From Desulfovibrio sp. ZJ369 (GTDB lineage: Bacteria; Desulfobacterota; Desulfovibrionia; Desulfovibrionales; Desulfovibrionaceae), in assembly GCF_011039085.1 (NCBI RefSeq), contig NZ_JAAKEI010000031.1:1-35172 (forward strand): a DNA stretch of 35,172 nt, read 5' to 3'. Shown here in pieces: positions 8,748-16,489 of the stretch. Numbering within the stretch: the stretch's first letter is position 1; every line of letters starts with the position of its first letter. Under the pieces are notes generated by a model. That model saw nothing but the letters and a program-made list of their open reading frames with translations, searched no databases and was not told the DNA's origin. A program made the translations under genes and the position numbers.

Positions 8748-9938
8748 CTATTCAAAGCGCAAGGCCGAAACAACATCCATGCGGCTGGCCTGAATGGCCG
8801 GATACAAGCCGCCTGCCACGCCAATGGCGGCGGAAAAAGCAATACTGCCCAGGCTGCTGGCGATCAGCAATGGATAGGAGATGCCTGTGCCCAGAGCCCA
8901 GGCTCCCGCCTCAACCAGCACAACGCCGATCACAATGCCCAAAATGCCGCCGGCTACGGATTTGCAAAGCGCTTCGGCCAGAAACTGGGCCATAATGTCG
9001 GTGTCCGAGCCGCCCATGGCTTTTTTGAGGCCCACTTCGCGGGTACGGGCGCGCACGGCTGCAAAAGTGCCGTACCAGATCCCGAAGCCGCCCAGCATGA
9101 GCGATGCGGCAATGCCCAGCCACAGCAAAGCCTCCACCCAGAGGAAGGTCCCCTTGATCCGGGCAAGCTGTTCTTCCTGCGTGCGCACAACCAGGTAGGG
9201 CGCGGCCTGATGCTCGCGCACCACCGTGGGAATCAGCCTGACCAGAGGCGAGACGTCTTCCCAGCCGATGGCCCGGACAAAGAGGCGCGTCACCTTGCCG
9301 TCACCCCAGTTGCGATCGACCATGGTGGTGTACGGCAAAAAACCGCCCAGACTCCAACTGCCCAGCATCACGCCGCTGACCACGCCCACCACTTCAAAAA
9401 CGTCTTTTTCCAGAAAAAGCAATTTGCCTATGGCCTGCTCAGGCTCGGAATAAAGGTTTTTCGCCGCTTCTCTGCCCAGCATGCAGACTCTGCGGCGCCC
9501 CTCAATGTCTGCGCTGTCGAAGAAACGCCCGGCCGCCAGCGTCAGCGAATACACCTCGGAGAAATACTGATCCACGCCGATAAAATCCACATACAGGGAG
9601 CGTTCGCCTTCGCCGCGCAAGGCAAACACTTTGCCCGCGCGCACATTGCGGCTGACCAGAGCCACGCCCGGAAGGCGGCGCAGGGCCTCCACGGTTGCCG
9701 GAAAAAATTCACGCCTGGGCTGGCCGGGGTACTGGCTGTCGTCCATGAGGACCTGAATCACGTTGACCCCGCCCATGAGCACCATATCCTGACCGACTTT
9801 ATAGCGGATTTCGCGCCCCAGCACGGAAAGGACAATAAAGGCGGTGATGCCCAGGGCAATGGATATAATTACCCCGAAGCCGCGTTGGCGCACAACCTGC
9901 CGGAGGCTGACGCGAAAAAGATCGGACATGGCGATCAT
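8748..9938 (-). CDS. MacB/FtsX-type ABC transporter permease
   Basis: About 396 residues with the MacB-family layout: one N-terminal membrane segment (around 'VIISIALGITAFIVLSVLG'), a periplasmic region of about 220 residues, then three C-terminal membrane segments ending in 'LYPAIQASRMDVVSALRFE'. That last phrase is the typical FtsX-domain finish, and the intracellular 'TREVGLKKAMGG' loop is also present. Such permeases act with a LolD/MacB-like ATPase as mechanotransmission or extrusion systems rather than classical pores. The start is uncertain: ATG 9938 has a weak GGTAG before it, and ATG 9929 is nine bases further in. The gene precedes the ATPase-glycosyltransferase fusion, its likely partner. 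No separate MacA-like periplasmic adaptor gene is seen next to it. Confidence 0.9.
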   Translation of the reverse strand: MIAMSDLFRVSLRQVVRQRGFGVIISIALGITAFIVLSVLGREIRYKVGQDMVLMGGVNVIQVLMDDSQYPGQPRREFFPATVEALRRLPGVALVSRNVRAGKVFALRGEGERSLYVDFIGVDQYFSEVYSLTLAAGRFFDSADIEGRRRVCMLGREAAKNLYSEPEQAIGKLLFLEKDVFEVVGVVSGVMLGSWSLGGFLPYTTMVDRNWGDGKVTRLFVRAIGWEDVSPLVRLIPTVVREHQAAPYLVVRTQEEQLARIKGTFLWVEALLWLGIAASLMLGGFGIWYGTFAAVRARTREVGLKKAMGGSDTDIMAQFLAEALCKSVAGGILGIVIGVVLVEAGAWALGTGISYPLLIASSLGSIAFSAAIGVAGGLYPAIQASRMDVVSALRFE

Positions 9939-10076
9939 AAAGCTACCATTGGAAGATTGCCCATCAATAAACCGCCGCGCAGGGCGATCGTCGGGAGTCT
10001 GCGCAATCGGCGGCAAGTATCATGTATAAATGTACTCCGGGCCGGGGCAAGTGTCAAAAAAACAGGACAGCGCCGC

Positions 10077-11249
10077 TCAGCGCTGCATACGGAGCACTGT
10101 CCCCCCCTGCCCCACCGTATAGGAAAGCCCGTGCCAGATAATGCCCCTGGCCGGAATAGTGCGGCAATAAACCCGGACGAACATGGCCGACGCGCAGAAG
10201 TACGCCCATATCCAGCGCCAGAGAGGGGGAGGCGCGGGCAGAAATTCCCGCCAGACATACAGCACGGCCGCCAAGGCGGCAAGGTAAAGCAAGGCGGTGA
10301 ATACCGCCGCGGCGCTGCCCACATTCAGCAGGCCCCCGAGCAGGGCCAGACCGGCGCACAGCGGCGGCAAAGCCATGAGCAAGGCCAGCAGTCCCAGCAG
10401 CAGCCACTGGCCGGGCACGCAAAACTTGAGAAAAAGCACTTGCCGTTCCATCCAGTCCCGCCAGACCGGCAAGGCATGGCCCGCAGCCTCGGTGCGCAGC
10501 AGCGCGCCCGGGCAAAGGCAGACATGCACGCCGCGCCCCAGCAACAATCCGGCAAGCGAGCAGTCGTCCACCACATTATGCGCCCAGAGCTCGGCAACGC
10601 CGTACTCCCGAAAGGCGGCCCGGCTCATGGCCATGGCCCCGCCCCAGGGCTGGGTGAACACCGCAAGCGCCTGCAAAAGACGCAGCAGCAGGACGCAAAA
10701 CGCATAGGCCAGGGTGACGGTCTGCTCATCCCTGGCGTCCACCATATGATAGCCGGTGCTGAACGCCGCCTCGCCCCGGACAATGGGGCCCGTCAGGCAA
10801 CGGACGAAATCGGGGCGGGCCAGATGCGTGCTGTCGCAGAAAACATAGACCTCAGCCTCCTTGCCCGCCGCGGCCACGCCCTGCAGCGTGTTGTGATTTT
10901 TCTGGCCGCACTGCTGCGCCTTGCCGGCCACCACATGCCGCGCGGCCGGATATTCCTTCTGCAAATCGCGGATCAGCCGGGCAGCCGGTTCTTCAGCAGT
11001 CGCCGTGACCAGAATGGGCAGCAGACGGGGATAATCCTGACACAGCAGGCTCTTCAGGGCCGCGGCCATATTGGGATGTTCGCCGGCAACCGGAATAATC
11101 AAGGCCGCCTTGGGCCACTTTTCATCAGGAACGGTACAATTTTCAGCCGCCTGCCTTGCCTCTCTTTTCGGCAGCGCGCGGCCGGCACGGGCCAGAAGGT
11201 ATAAAAGACCGCACTGCGCGCCTGCCGCCAGCAGCCAGAACCAGATCAT
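10077..11249 (-). CDS. GT2/GT21-type glycosyltransferase, ceramide-glucosyltransferase-like
   Basis: A 390-residue membrane protein. A hydrophobic N-terminal anchor (residues 1-22) is followed by a GT-A catalytic domain: 'AALIIPVAGEHPNMAAALK', 'GQKNHNTLQG', 'VYVFCDSTHLARPDF' (DST at the metal-binding DxD position), and 'NVVDDCSLAG' for the catalytic acid region. Three to four C-terminal membrane segments come after about residue 280. The order resembles the HpnI/ceramide glucosyltransferase family, which adds sugars to lipid acceptors at the cytoplasmic membrane. AAGGAG precedes ATG 11249. The next gene in the transcriptional direction is the ABC permease. The acceptor cannot be read from the sequence; a lipid-linked glycan is the reasonable expectation given HldE and two GT4 enzymes nearby. 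Confidence 0.85.
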   Translation of the reverse strand: MIWFWLLAAGAQCGLLYLLARAGRALPKREARQAAENCTVPDEKWPKAALIIPVAGEHPNMAAALKSLLCQDYPRLLPILVTATAEEPAARLIRDLQKEYPAARHVVAGKAQQCGQKNHNTLQGVAAAGKEAEVYVFCDSTHLARPDFVRCLTGPIVRGEAAFSTGYHMVDARDEQTVTLAYAFCVLLLRLLQALAVFTQPWGGAMAMSRAAFREYGVAELWAHNVVDDCSLAGLLLGRGVHVCLCPGALLRTEAAGHALPVWRDWMERQVLFLKFCVPGQWLLLGLLALLMALPPLCAGLALLGGLLNVGSAAAVFTALLYLAALAAVLYVWREFLPAPPPLWRWIWAYFCASAMFVRVYCRTIPARGIIWHGLSYTVGQGGTVLRMQR

Positions 11250-12001
11250 AAGCGCTCCTTGAACACCCTTTGCAGAGGCTTTTGCCGAAAAAGCACATCT
11301 TCTTTGTTCTGCGGAATCCCGCTATCGCAAAAAACCTGTACAGAGCCGCACGGCAGTGGCGGCATACATCTGCCACCGGGTCAGGCAGCCGTTACGGCCG
11401 CCGCAGCGTCCGCGCTGCCGCACGCAACCTCACGGTTTTCTAGAGCATTTTGCTTTTGAAATTATTCAATTTCAAAAGCGGCGCTGCCATCATTTCGCCT
11501 GAAAAGCGTGGTTTTCAGGCTCATTCGGCGCGGGCGTCCGCTCCCGCGGCCGCCAGAGCGGTTGCCGTTTTCAACAGCAAACCGCTCTAAAAAACGGCGA
11601 TGGCGTCCGGTCCGTGCCCCTGACGAGCGCCCGCCTCTTTGCGCGCCAGCCCCTTGGGAGAGTCTTCTGCAGAAATGCACATTTTTACAGAGCCATCCGA
11701 CTGCATACGCGCGCAGAACCCGATCAGGCGCAAGAAAGCAACTGTGCGCCCCAAACAGAACGTACAATCCGGCCAAAGACCTGCCCGATCTGCCGGTACG
11801 CGCAAGCCCCCGGCGCACAGCAGCAGACGAGCGGGGCTCGCCCGGCGGCAGCCCTAGAGTATTTTTTGATTGAAAATATCCATTTTCAATCAGTTCGCTG
11901 CCATCATTTCGCGTCCAGAACGCGGTCTGGACGCTCATTCGGCGCGGGCGCCAGCTAACGCTGGCGCCAGAGCGTTTTGCTAATTTCATGAGCAAAACGC
12001 T
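11250..12001. other. Gene-free stretch between the GT2 gene and the secreted-protein gene
   Basis: About 750 bp with two hairpin repeats (11442-11588 and 11856-12003) and an unassigned segment between them. Open frames across it (for example minus 11462-11995) are made of the repeats themselves and show no recognisable protein, so I do not call a gene. Confidence 0.6.
11442..11588 (+). repeat. Dispersed multi-hairpin intergenic repeat, copy B
   Basis: Stem 1 is at 11452-11463/11468-11479 (12-bp perfect arms, 4-nt loop). Stem 2 is at 11497-11505/11512-11520 (9-bp perfect arms). An imperfect terminal hairpin beginning AGAGCGGTT ends at 11588. The sequence around the stems (GCTGCCATCATTTCG and CTCATTCGGCGCGGGCG) is shared with copies A and C, while stem 2 differs but still pairs. 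Confidence 0.8.
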
Positions 12002-12003
12002 CT
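11856..12003 (+). repeat. Dispersed multi-hairpin intergenic repeat, copy C
   Basis: Stem 1 is at 11868-11877/11882-11891 with arms unlike those of copies A and B but perfectly paired. Stem 2 is at 11911-11919/11926-11934 and is the same as copy A. A third stem (GCGCCAGC/GCTGGCGC) follows, and a terminal hairpin has 13-nt arms ending at 12003. Its last bases overlap the TAG stop of the upstream secreted-protein gene. Confidence 0.8.
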
Positions 12004-12556
12004 ATTGCGGCAAAGGCGCGCAGTCCTCCGTCACCGGCACATCCTGCAGCCGCTTGCCGTCAACCTTGATCTTCATGCCGTTTTTCAGGCTGATCACACC
12101 CTGGACCTTGTCTGAAGCAAGCAGACGCCCCCTGAAGGTATGGCCGGAAGAGTGCGAAGCCTGAATCTCATTATTTTTCACTGTGCCCACGATGTGATAG
12201 ACATCTGTCTTGCCGTTGGCAAGGCGCAGATGCAGCACGCCCCGCACAGCGCCCTGAGCCGAAAAACAAAGGGCTGCCCGGAAGGTCGAGCTGTAGAGGG
12301 AGCCTGTCCAGAGTTCCGTGGCCTCAATGGGCTTTGCCGCTGGAGCCGCTGCGGCCTGCCCTGGCGCCTGCCCCTCTTTTCCGGCTGCGGGCGCAGCCGT
12401 ACCCGCAGCCCCTGAAGCCTCCAGGGGCGCGTGGTTTGCGCGCGCGCCGCGATCCGCGGCCTCTGCCGCGGCAAAGGCCGATCCCGCGCACATCCAGGCG
12501 GCCACTGCGACAACCATGAAAACGGCGGCAGGCACACAACGCAGCAGAATCCTCAT
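12002..12556 (-). CDS. Small secreted protein of unknown function
   Basis: A 184-residue product with a classical signal peptide: basic MRILLR, a hydrophobic core to about residue 24, and an Ala-rich 'GSAFAAAEA' cleavage region. A low-complexity Ala/Pro/Gly linker follows (about 30-75), then a C-terminal domain of about 110 residues with alternating beta-type segments ('TELWTGSLYSSTFRAALCF', 'GVLHLRLANGKTDVYHIVG', 'GHTFRGRLLASDKVQGVIS'). I do not recognise the family; it is likely periplasmic or surface-exposed. Its ATG directly abuts the TAA of the preceding glycosyltransferase (TAAATG), so the two are probably translationally coupled and work in the same envelope pathway. The stop codon lies inside the hairpin repeat at 11856-12003. 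Confidence 0.75.
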   Translation of the reverse strand: MRILLRCVPAAVFMVVAVAAWMCAGSAFAAAEAADRGARANHAPLEASGAAGTAAPAAGKEGQAPGQAAAAPAAKPIEATELWTGSLYSSTFRAALCFSAQGAVRGVLHLRLANGKTDVYHIVGTVKNNEIQASHSSGHTFRGRLLASDKVQGVISLKNGMKIKVDGKRLQDVPVTEDCAPLPQ

Positions 12557-13672
12557 TTATGCACCCGCGCTCCGCCGGGCATTGCCGTTTTTCCGCTCCC
12601 ACAGACGGAGAAAAAGTTGCTGATGCGCCTCCACCATGACGGGGAACGCGAAATCCCTCTCAACCTTGCCCCGCCCGGCGCGCCCAAAAGCGTCACAACG
12701 CTGCGGGCTTGCGAGGAGCTCGCTGCAATTGCGCGCCAGTATCCCGGCATCCCCGGCAGGGGAAAGCAGGCCGTCCACATTTTCCTCCACCAGGCGAGGG
12801 ATCCCCCCCACGGCAGTGGCGCAGACCGGCAGACCGCAGGCCATGGCTTCCAGAATGACATTGGGCTGGCCTTCGCGCAGCGAGGAAAGCGCGAAAATCC
12901 GGGCCGCGGCATAATGCTCCCGCATATCCGGCCCGCCCGGGAAAAAATCCACCCGGCTGCCCGCGGCGCTGCTGCGGGCCCACTGGCGCAAGCGCGATTC
13001 CTCCGGGCCGTCCCCCACAATACGCAACCGCGCCTGCGGCGTCACGCGCAGCACTTGCTCAAAAGCCCGCAACAAGGTCAGATGATCCTTGTCCCGAGCA
13101 AGCCGGGCCACGCAGAGGATAACCGGCTGCCTTTGCGAAGGCGCGTCCGGCCCCGGCGTAAAAAAGCCGGTATCCACGCCGTTGGGGATATAGCTCACGC
13201 GCTGCGCGGGCACGCCCAGAGCGTGAAGAGACTGTTGCAGCGCCTGGGAATTGCAGATCAGATGATCGGTCAAGCGCCAGAGAAAACGTTCATGCTGGCG
13301 CTTGAGAGAACCGCCTCCCCGGCAGGTTCCCACAATGACGGGCCTCCGGCTCCGCCCCTGCCTGCCCCACAGCCGCCCCCAGATATTGGGCAGGGCCGTG
13401 CAGGGCACCAAAATATCCGGTTTTGCCCGCAAGAGCGCCCGCCCGAGACGCAGAAAAAAGAAGGGCGCAACGCGGCGCGACGTGCCCAGATGGTTAAGCG
13501 CAATGTCGGCTTCGCGGGCCTGGGCGTCCAGATCGGTTTCGCCGGTGAGCGTGAGCATGGACGGAACAAAGCATGCGCGATCCAAACGGCGAGCCAGCTC
13601 CAGCGTCTGGCGCTGCGTGCCGCCGAAACAAAGATCTTCCATCAGGAAAAGGACGTTCAGCGCTCTGGGCAT
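12557..13672 (-). CDS. GT4-family glycosyltransferase
   Basis: A GT-B fold enzyme of 371 residues. The N-terminal donor/acceptor loop 'LMEDLCFGGTQRQTLELA' is followed by 'LICNSQALQQSL', 'YIPNGVDTGFF', 'ILCVARLARDKDHLTLLRA', 'LRIVGDGPEESRL', and the E-x7-E motif in 'EGQPNVILEAMACGLPV'. These are hallmarks of the retaining GT4 family, which transfers sugars from nucleotide donors in the cytoplasm during glycan assembly. ATG 13672 has AAGGAGA at a good distance; the upstream ATG at 13687 does not. It appears to be the first gene of the minus-strand envelope cluster. Donor and acceptor are unknown. Confidence 0.93.
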   Translation of the reverse strand: MPRALNVLFLMEDLCFGGTQRQTLELARRLDRACFVPSMLTLTGETDLDAQAREADIALNHLGTSRRVAPFFFLRLGRALLRAKPDILVPCTALPNIWGRLWGRQGRSRRPVIVGTCRGGGSLKRQHERFLWRLTDHLICNSQALQQSLHALGVPAQRVSYIPNGVDTGFFTPGPDAPSQRQPVILCVARLARDKDHLTLLRAFEQVLRVTPQARLRIVGDGPEESRLRQWARSSAAGSRVDFFPGGPDMREHYAAARIFALSSLREGQPNVILEAMACGLPVCATAVGGIPRLVEENVDGLLSPAGDAGILARNCSELLASPQRCDAFGRAGRGKVERDFAFPVMVEAHQQLFLRLWERKNGNARRSAGA

Positions 13673-13687
13673 GGTTCTCCTTGCCAT

Positions 13688-14640
13688 AAAAAAGCCGTCG
13701 CGAAAAATGCGGTTTCAGGCAACGCGCGACAGACAGGCCCGCTTTGCCGCTGGTGCGCGCGGTCCACGGCGCGGCTGGCAGCATACTAGGCATTCCGCTC
13801 GCTTTTGCAAGCCCCGGTCCACAGCGTCGCGGCCTGGGCTGACGCATACGCTGCGTCAGCCCTGACATCGCAGCTTTGGCCAGATGCGCCGTGCGGCGGG
13901 GCGCGCTACCCTTTGCGACGGACTCCAAGGTAGCTCCTTTGCCACATAAAAACCAGACCCGTTGCTGAGGCGCACTGCGGAGATCAAATTTTTTCCACAA
14001 GAAAAGACAGAACCCGCCTACCCTGTGCCCCACTCTCCCTGCGGGGTTCTTCCCATCCGGCTTCTGGTCGGGCCCGGACTCTATGGCGGATCCGCTCAAC
14101 TCAAAAAAGTCTCTCCTTCTCCTACTGCTTACCTAGGGATGAAAGCGAAACAGGAAAGTCCACAAATAATTGATATTATTTTACCGAATTTTTCAATATA
14201 TATGCTGTATTATTTTCAGATTTTCTCTCTTGAGAGAAAAGTTCATATTTTTTGTTGAGAATGAGGCATAACTATTTTTATCTTTTATACATAATAAATA
14301 AATTTATGATACATTTATTCTATATAAAATACAATCTATCATAAAAATAATGAAGTAGTATTCAAAACATATTCAGGCAGAGGCATATTTTTGTCAATGC
14401 CACAATGGCGTCCGCTGCAAGCTTGCATCGTGGCGCTGCAGTGATTTTCAGCGAGCTGATCCCCTTGAGCGCTCAGTGTTGCAAACGACTCGGCAAGACA
14501 TCTCGTGCCGGGCAAAAGAGAACGCATTGGCAGCCCCTGTCATGTTCGAGCGCTCAGCCCCAAGCCGGGGACTGCCGGGCAGCTCGCAGGCCGGACGCGG
14601 CGCGGCTGAAAGATAAAAAATTTGCCGGATCCCTGAAAAA
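13688..14640. other. Gene-free region between the glycosyltransferase cluster and tRNA-Leu
   Basis: About 950 bp with no convincing coding frame. It holds a perfect 11-bp hairpin at 13836-13862 (arms GGGCTGACGCA/TGCGTCAGCCC), a strongly AT-rich block at roughly 14155-14400, and a 9-bp inverted repeat at 14221-14240. The promoter of the minus-strand cluster is probably somewhere in the first few hundred bases, but I cannot fix it. Confidence 0.6.
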
Positions 14641-14644
14641 AAGC

Positions 14645-14673
14645 TTGCCAAGCCTCAGACCTTAGGCTAGATA
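14645..14673 (+). promoter_or_regulatory. Sigma-70-type promoter of tRNA-Leu
   Basis: A -35 box TTGCCA at 14645-14650 and a -10 box TAGATA at 14668-14673 are separated by exactly 17 bp. Transcription would begin a few bases before the mature tRNA 5' end at 14683. Confidence 0.7.
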
Positions 14674-14682
14674 ACACTCCAC

Positions 14683-14769
14683 GCCGAAGTGGTGGAATTG
14701 GTAGACACGCTAGGTTCAGGGTCTAGTTCTCGCAAGGGAGTGGGAGTTCGAGTCTCCCCTTCGGCACCA
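14683..14769 (+). tRNA. tRNA-Leu (anticodon CAG)
   Basis: An 87-base class II tRNA. The acceptor stem GCCGAAG pairs with CTTCGGC (14759-14765), followed by A and an encoded CCA (14767-14769). The anticodon stem CTAGG/TCTAG encloses the loop TTCAGGG, giving anticodon CAG for CUG codons. A long variable arm and a T-arm with GTTCGAGTC are present. Its 3' end is the likely attachment site of the adjacent integrase. Confidence 0.96.
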
Positions 14770-14785
14770 GGTAAGAGTCCAAACA

Positions 14786-14827
14786 AGTCCCGCAAGGTCT
14801 GAAAAGTCTTGCGGGACTTGGCTTTTT
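14786..14827 (+). terminator. Rho-independent-type hairpin behind tRNA-Leu
   Basis: Perfect 11-bp arms AGTCCCGCAAG (14786-14796) and CTTGCGGGACT (14808-14818) are followed within five bases by a T5 run (14823-14827). The same stem with a changed loop occurs at 34248, so it belongs to the duplicated element end. Confidence 0.75.
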
Positions 14828-14881
14828 GGGCAATGGTATGTCCAGCGAGGTGTCGTAAAAAGCGGGGAGAACCAACAAAAA

Positions 14882-14942
14882 TGACGGTATTTATTGCGGT
14901 ATGAGCCGATACGGAGGAAACGCGGCCAGAAAAATACCGTCA
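14882..14942 (+). promoter_or_regulatory. Inverted repeat and CGGTAT-type half sites upstream of the integrase
   Basis: 11-bp arms TGACGGTATTT (14882-14892) and AAATACCGTCA (14932-14942) flank further CGGTAT/ATACGG-like words. It is conserved in the second element end near 34344. It may be a recombinase arm-type or excisionase binding region, or an operator for int; this is inferred from position and symmetry only. Confidence 0.45.
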
Positions 14943-14976
14943 CCCTGCAACCCCTTGCCAGCAAAGGATTTGAGCC

Positions 14977-16227
14977 ATGCCACTGACCGACACCATGCTC
15001 AGGAATTTGAAGTCTGACGGTACTCCGGCAAAACTGGCCGACTCTGAAGGCTTGTACCTCTACCTTTCCGCTTCCGGTGGGAAGTTATGGCGGATGGATT
15101 ACCGCTATGCCGGAAAAAGAAAGACGCTCAGCTTTGGCGCGTATCCCGCCGTATCCCTGAAAGACGCTCGCCGCAAGCGCGACAAGGCCAAGGAACTGCT
15201 TGCCAGCGACATTGATCCCGGCGCGCAAAAAAAGGCCGCCAAGGAAGAAGCCGAAGCGGCGGCGCGTGAACAGGCGCTGACCTTCGCCGTTGTCGCCCAG
15301 GAATGGTTCGCCACAAAACAGGATTCCTACGCGGCGGCCAATATCAAGAAAAAGCAGTGGCTCCTTTCCCTGCTCAATGAGCGGATTGGCGAAAAGCCCA
15401 TCAGCAAACTTGTGCCTGGGGATATTCTGGGCGCAATCAGGCCGGTGGAAGCCGCCGGACATTCGGTAACAGCGCACAAGCTGGCCGAAACCGCCGGGCA
15501 GGTCTGCCGCTTTGCCCGCACCTGCGGCTACATCGTCTTCAATCCGGCTGACGGCCTCAAGGAAGTCCTCAAGCCCATCCAGACAAAGCATTACGCCACC
15601 ATCACCGATCCCGCCGCTGTCGGGCATCTTTTGCGCTGCATAGACGAATATCAGGGCGGAGCCGTTGTCGGCTACGCGCTCAAGATACTGCCCTATCTGG
15701 CCTTGCGGAGCGCCGAGCTTCGCGGCGGCAGATGGTCGGAGATTGATCTGGACAAGGCGCTCTGGATTGTGCCCGCCGCCAGACGGGAAAATGCAAAGGA
15801 CGGCGGCGGCATGAAGATGCGCATCGCTCATGCCGTGCCCTTGCCCACTCAGGCGGTCAAACTTTTCCGCGAACTGCATCTGCTTACCGGCACCGGCGAA
15901 CTCTGCTTTCCGGGACGGCATTCAGCCTCGCAATGTATTTCGGATATGGCGCTTTTGAACGGTATCCGCCGAATGGGCTTCAGCAAGGAAGAAATGACCA
16001 TTCACGGTTTCCGCGCCATGTTTTCCACCATCCTGAATGAGAAAAAACTGGAATGGGGCTTTGACGGCGACATTATTGAGGCCCAGCTTGCCCACAAGGA
16101 GCAAAATACCGTCCGCGACGCCTATAACCATGCCTCATATCTGGAGAAACGGCGTGAATTGCTTCAGAGGTGGGCCGATTATCTGGACGAATTGCGAGAT
16201 CAGGATGCATCCAATTCACTGAAATAA
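14977..16227 (+). CDS. int: P4-type tyrosine recombinase (integrase)
   Basis: A 416-residue integrase. It has an N-terminal DUF4102 arm-binding domain ('LADSEGLYLYLSASGGKLWR', 'RKTLSFGAYPAVSLKDARR'), a central SAM-like core-binding domain (about 100-185) and a C-terminal catalytic domain. Catalytic residues visible are Arg in 'LALRSAELRGGRW', His-x-x-Arg in 'IHGFRAMF', the second His in 'LAHKEQN', and the nucleophilic Tyr in 'RDAYNHASY'. AAAGGA lies before ATG 14977. It reads away from tRNA-Leu, the usual arrangement for islands that integrate into the tRNA 3' end. A second, truncated copy lies at 34439. The protein appears complete, so the element may still excise. Confidence 0.95.
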   Translation: MPLTDTMLRNLKSDGTPAKLADSEGLYLYLSASGGKLWRMDYRYAGKRKTLSFGAYPAVSLKDARRKRDKAKELLASDIDPGAQKKAAKEEAEAAAREQALTFAVVAQEWFATKQDSYAAANIKKKQWLLSLLNERIGEKPISKLVPGDILGAIRPVEAAGHSVTAHKLAETAGQVCRFARTCGYIVFNPADGLKEVLKPIQTKHYATITDPAAVGHLLRCIDEYQGGAVVGYALKILPYLALRSAELRGGRWSEIDLDKALWIVPAARRENAKDGGGMKMRIAHAVPLPTQAVKLFRELHLLTGTGELCFPGRHSASQCISDMALLNGIRRMGFSKEEMTIHGFRAMFSTILNEKKLEWGFDGDIIEAQLAHKEQNTVRDAYNHASYLEKRRELLQRWADYLDELRDQDASNSLK

Positions 16228-16256
16228 TTTAGAGAACAAAATTATTCAGATTTATG

Positions 16257-16298
16257 GCAGGGCGTTGCGGCAGATCCGCTGCAACGCCCTGCCTTTTT
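16257..16298 (+). terminator. Terminator after the integrase gene
   Basis: 12-bp arms GCAGGGCGTTGC/GCAACGCCCTGC (16257-16268 and 16281-16292) are followed by T5 at 16294-16298. The position just past the int stop fits a factor-independent terminator. Confidence 0.85.
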
Positions 16299-16364
16299 AT
16301 CCTGAGTCCAGAAATTGTTTACCTCAAAAAATTTTCTGAAAAATTTCACTTCTCCATGCACCTC

Positions 16365-16418
16365 TATCGAACTGTATCGGACTGCATCGAACCGCATCGC
16401 ACGGCATTGTACTTCATC
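16365..16418 (+). repeat. Degenerate 10-bp tandem repeats between int and the AlpA-like gene
   Basis: Five consecutive decamers (TATCGAACTG, TATCGGACTG, CATCGAACCG, CATCGCACGG, CATTGTACTT) are followed by a partial CATC. Helical-turn spacing and the place ahead of the element's regulator and replication genes suggest protein-binding sites (iteron or operator). Confidence 0.7.
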
Positions 16419-16454
16419 AACAATGTGGATTAATTGAATAAATATGCTATAGCA

Positions 16455-16481
16455 CTCCGTAAAGTCTATTTAGATACGGAG
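16455..16481 (+). promoter_or_regulatory. Inverted repeat covering the AlpA-like gene's ribosome-binding site
   Basis: 7-bp arms CTCCGTA (16455-16461) and TACGGAG (16475-16481); the right arm contains the GGAG Shine-Dalgarno of ATG 16490. It may be an operator or an RNA hairpin that hides the ribosome site. Confidence 0.4.
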
Positions 16482-16489
16482 GTAATCCT

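Noticed and set aside
11462..11995. 177-codon minus-strand frame between the GT2 and secreted-protein genes
   Set aside because: Both ends are built from the hairpin repeats and the centre shows no protein family or ribosome-binding site.
12431..13789. 452-codon plus-strand frame opposite the GT4 glycosyltransferase
   Set aside because: The minus-strand frame carries all GT4 motifs and a good start; the plus frame is a shadow.
13836..13862. Perfect hairpin considered as a terminator
   Set aside because: There is no T-run on either side and no gene ends there, so I only mention it in the gene-free region.
16365..16418. Tandem decamers considered as a CRISPR array
   Set aside because: Units are contiguous with no spacers and only 10 bp long.
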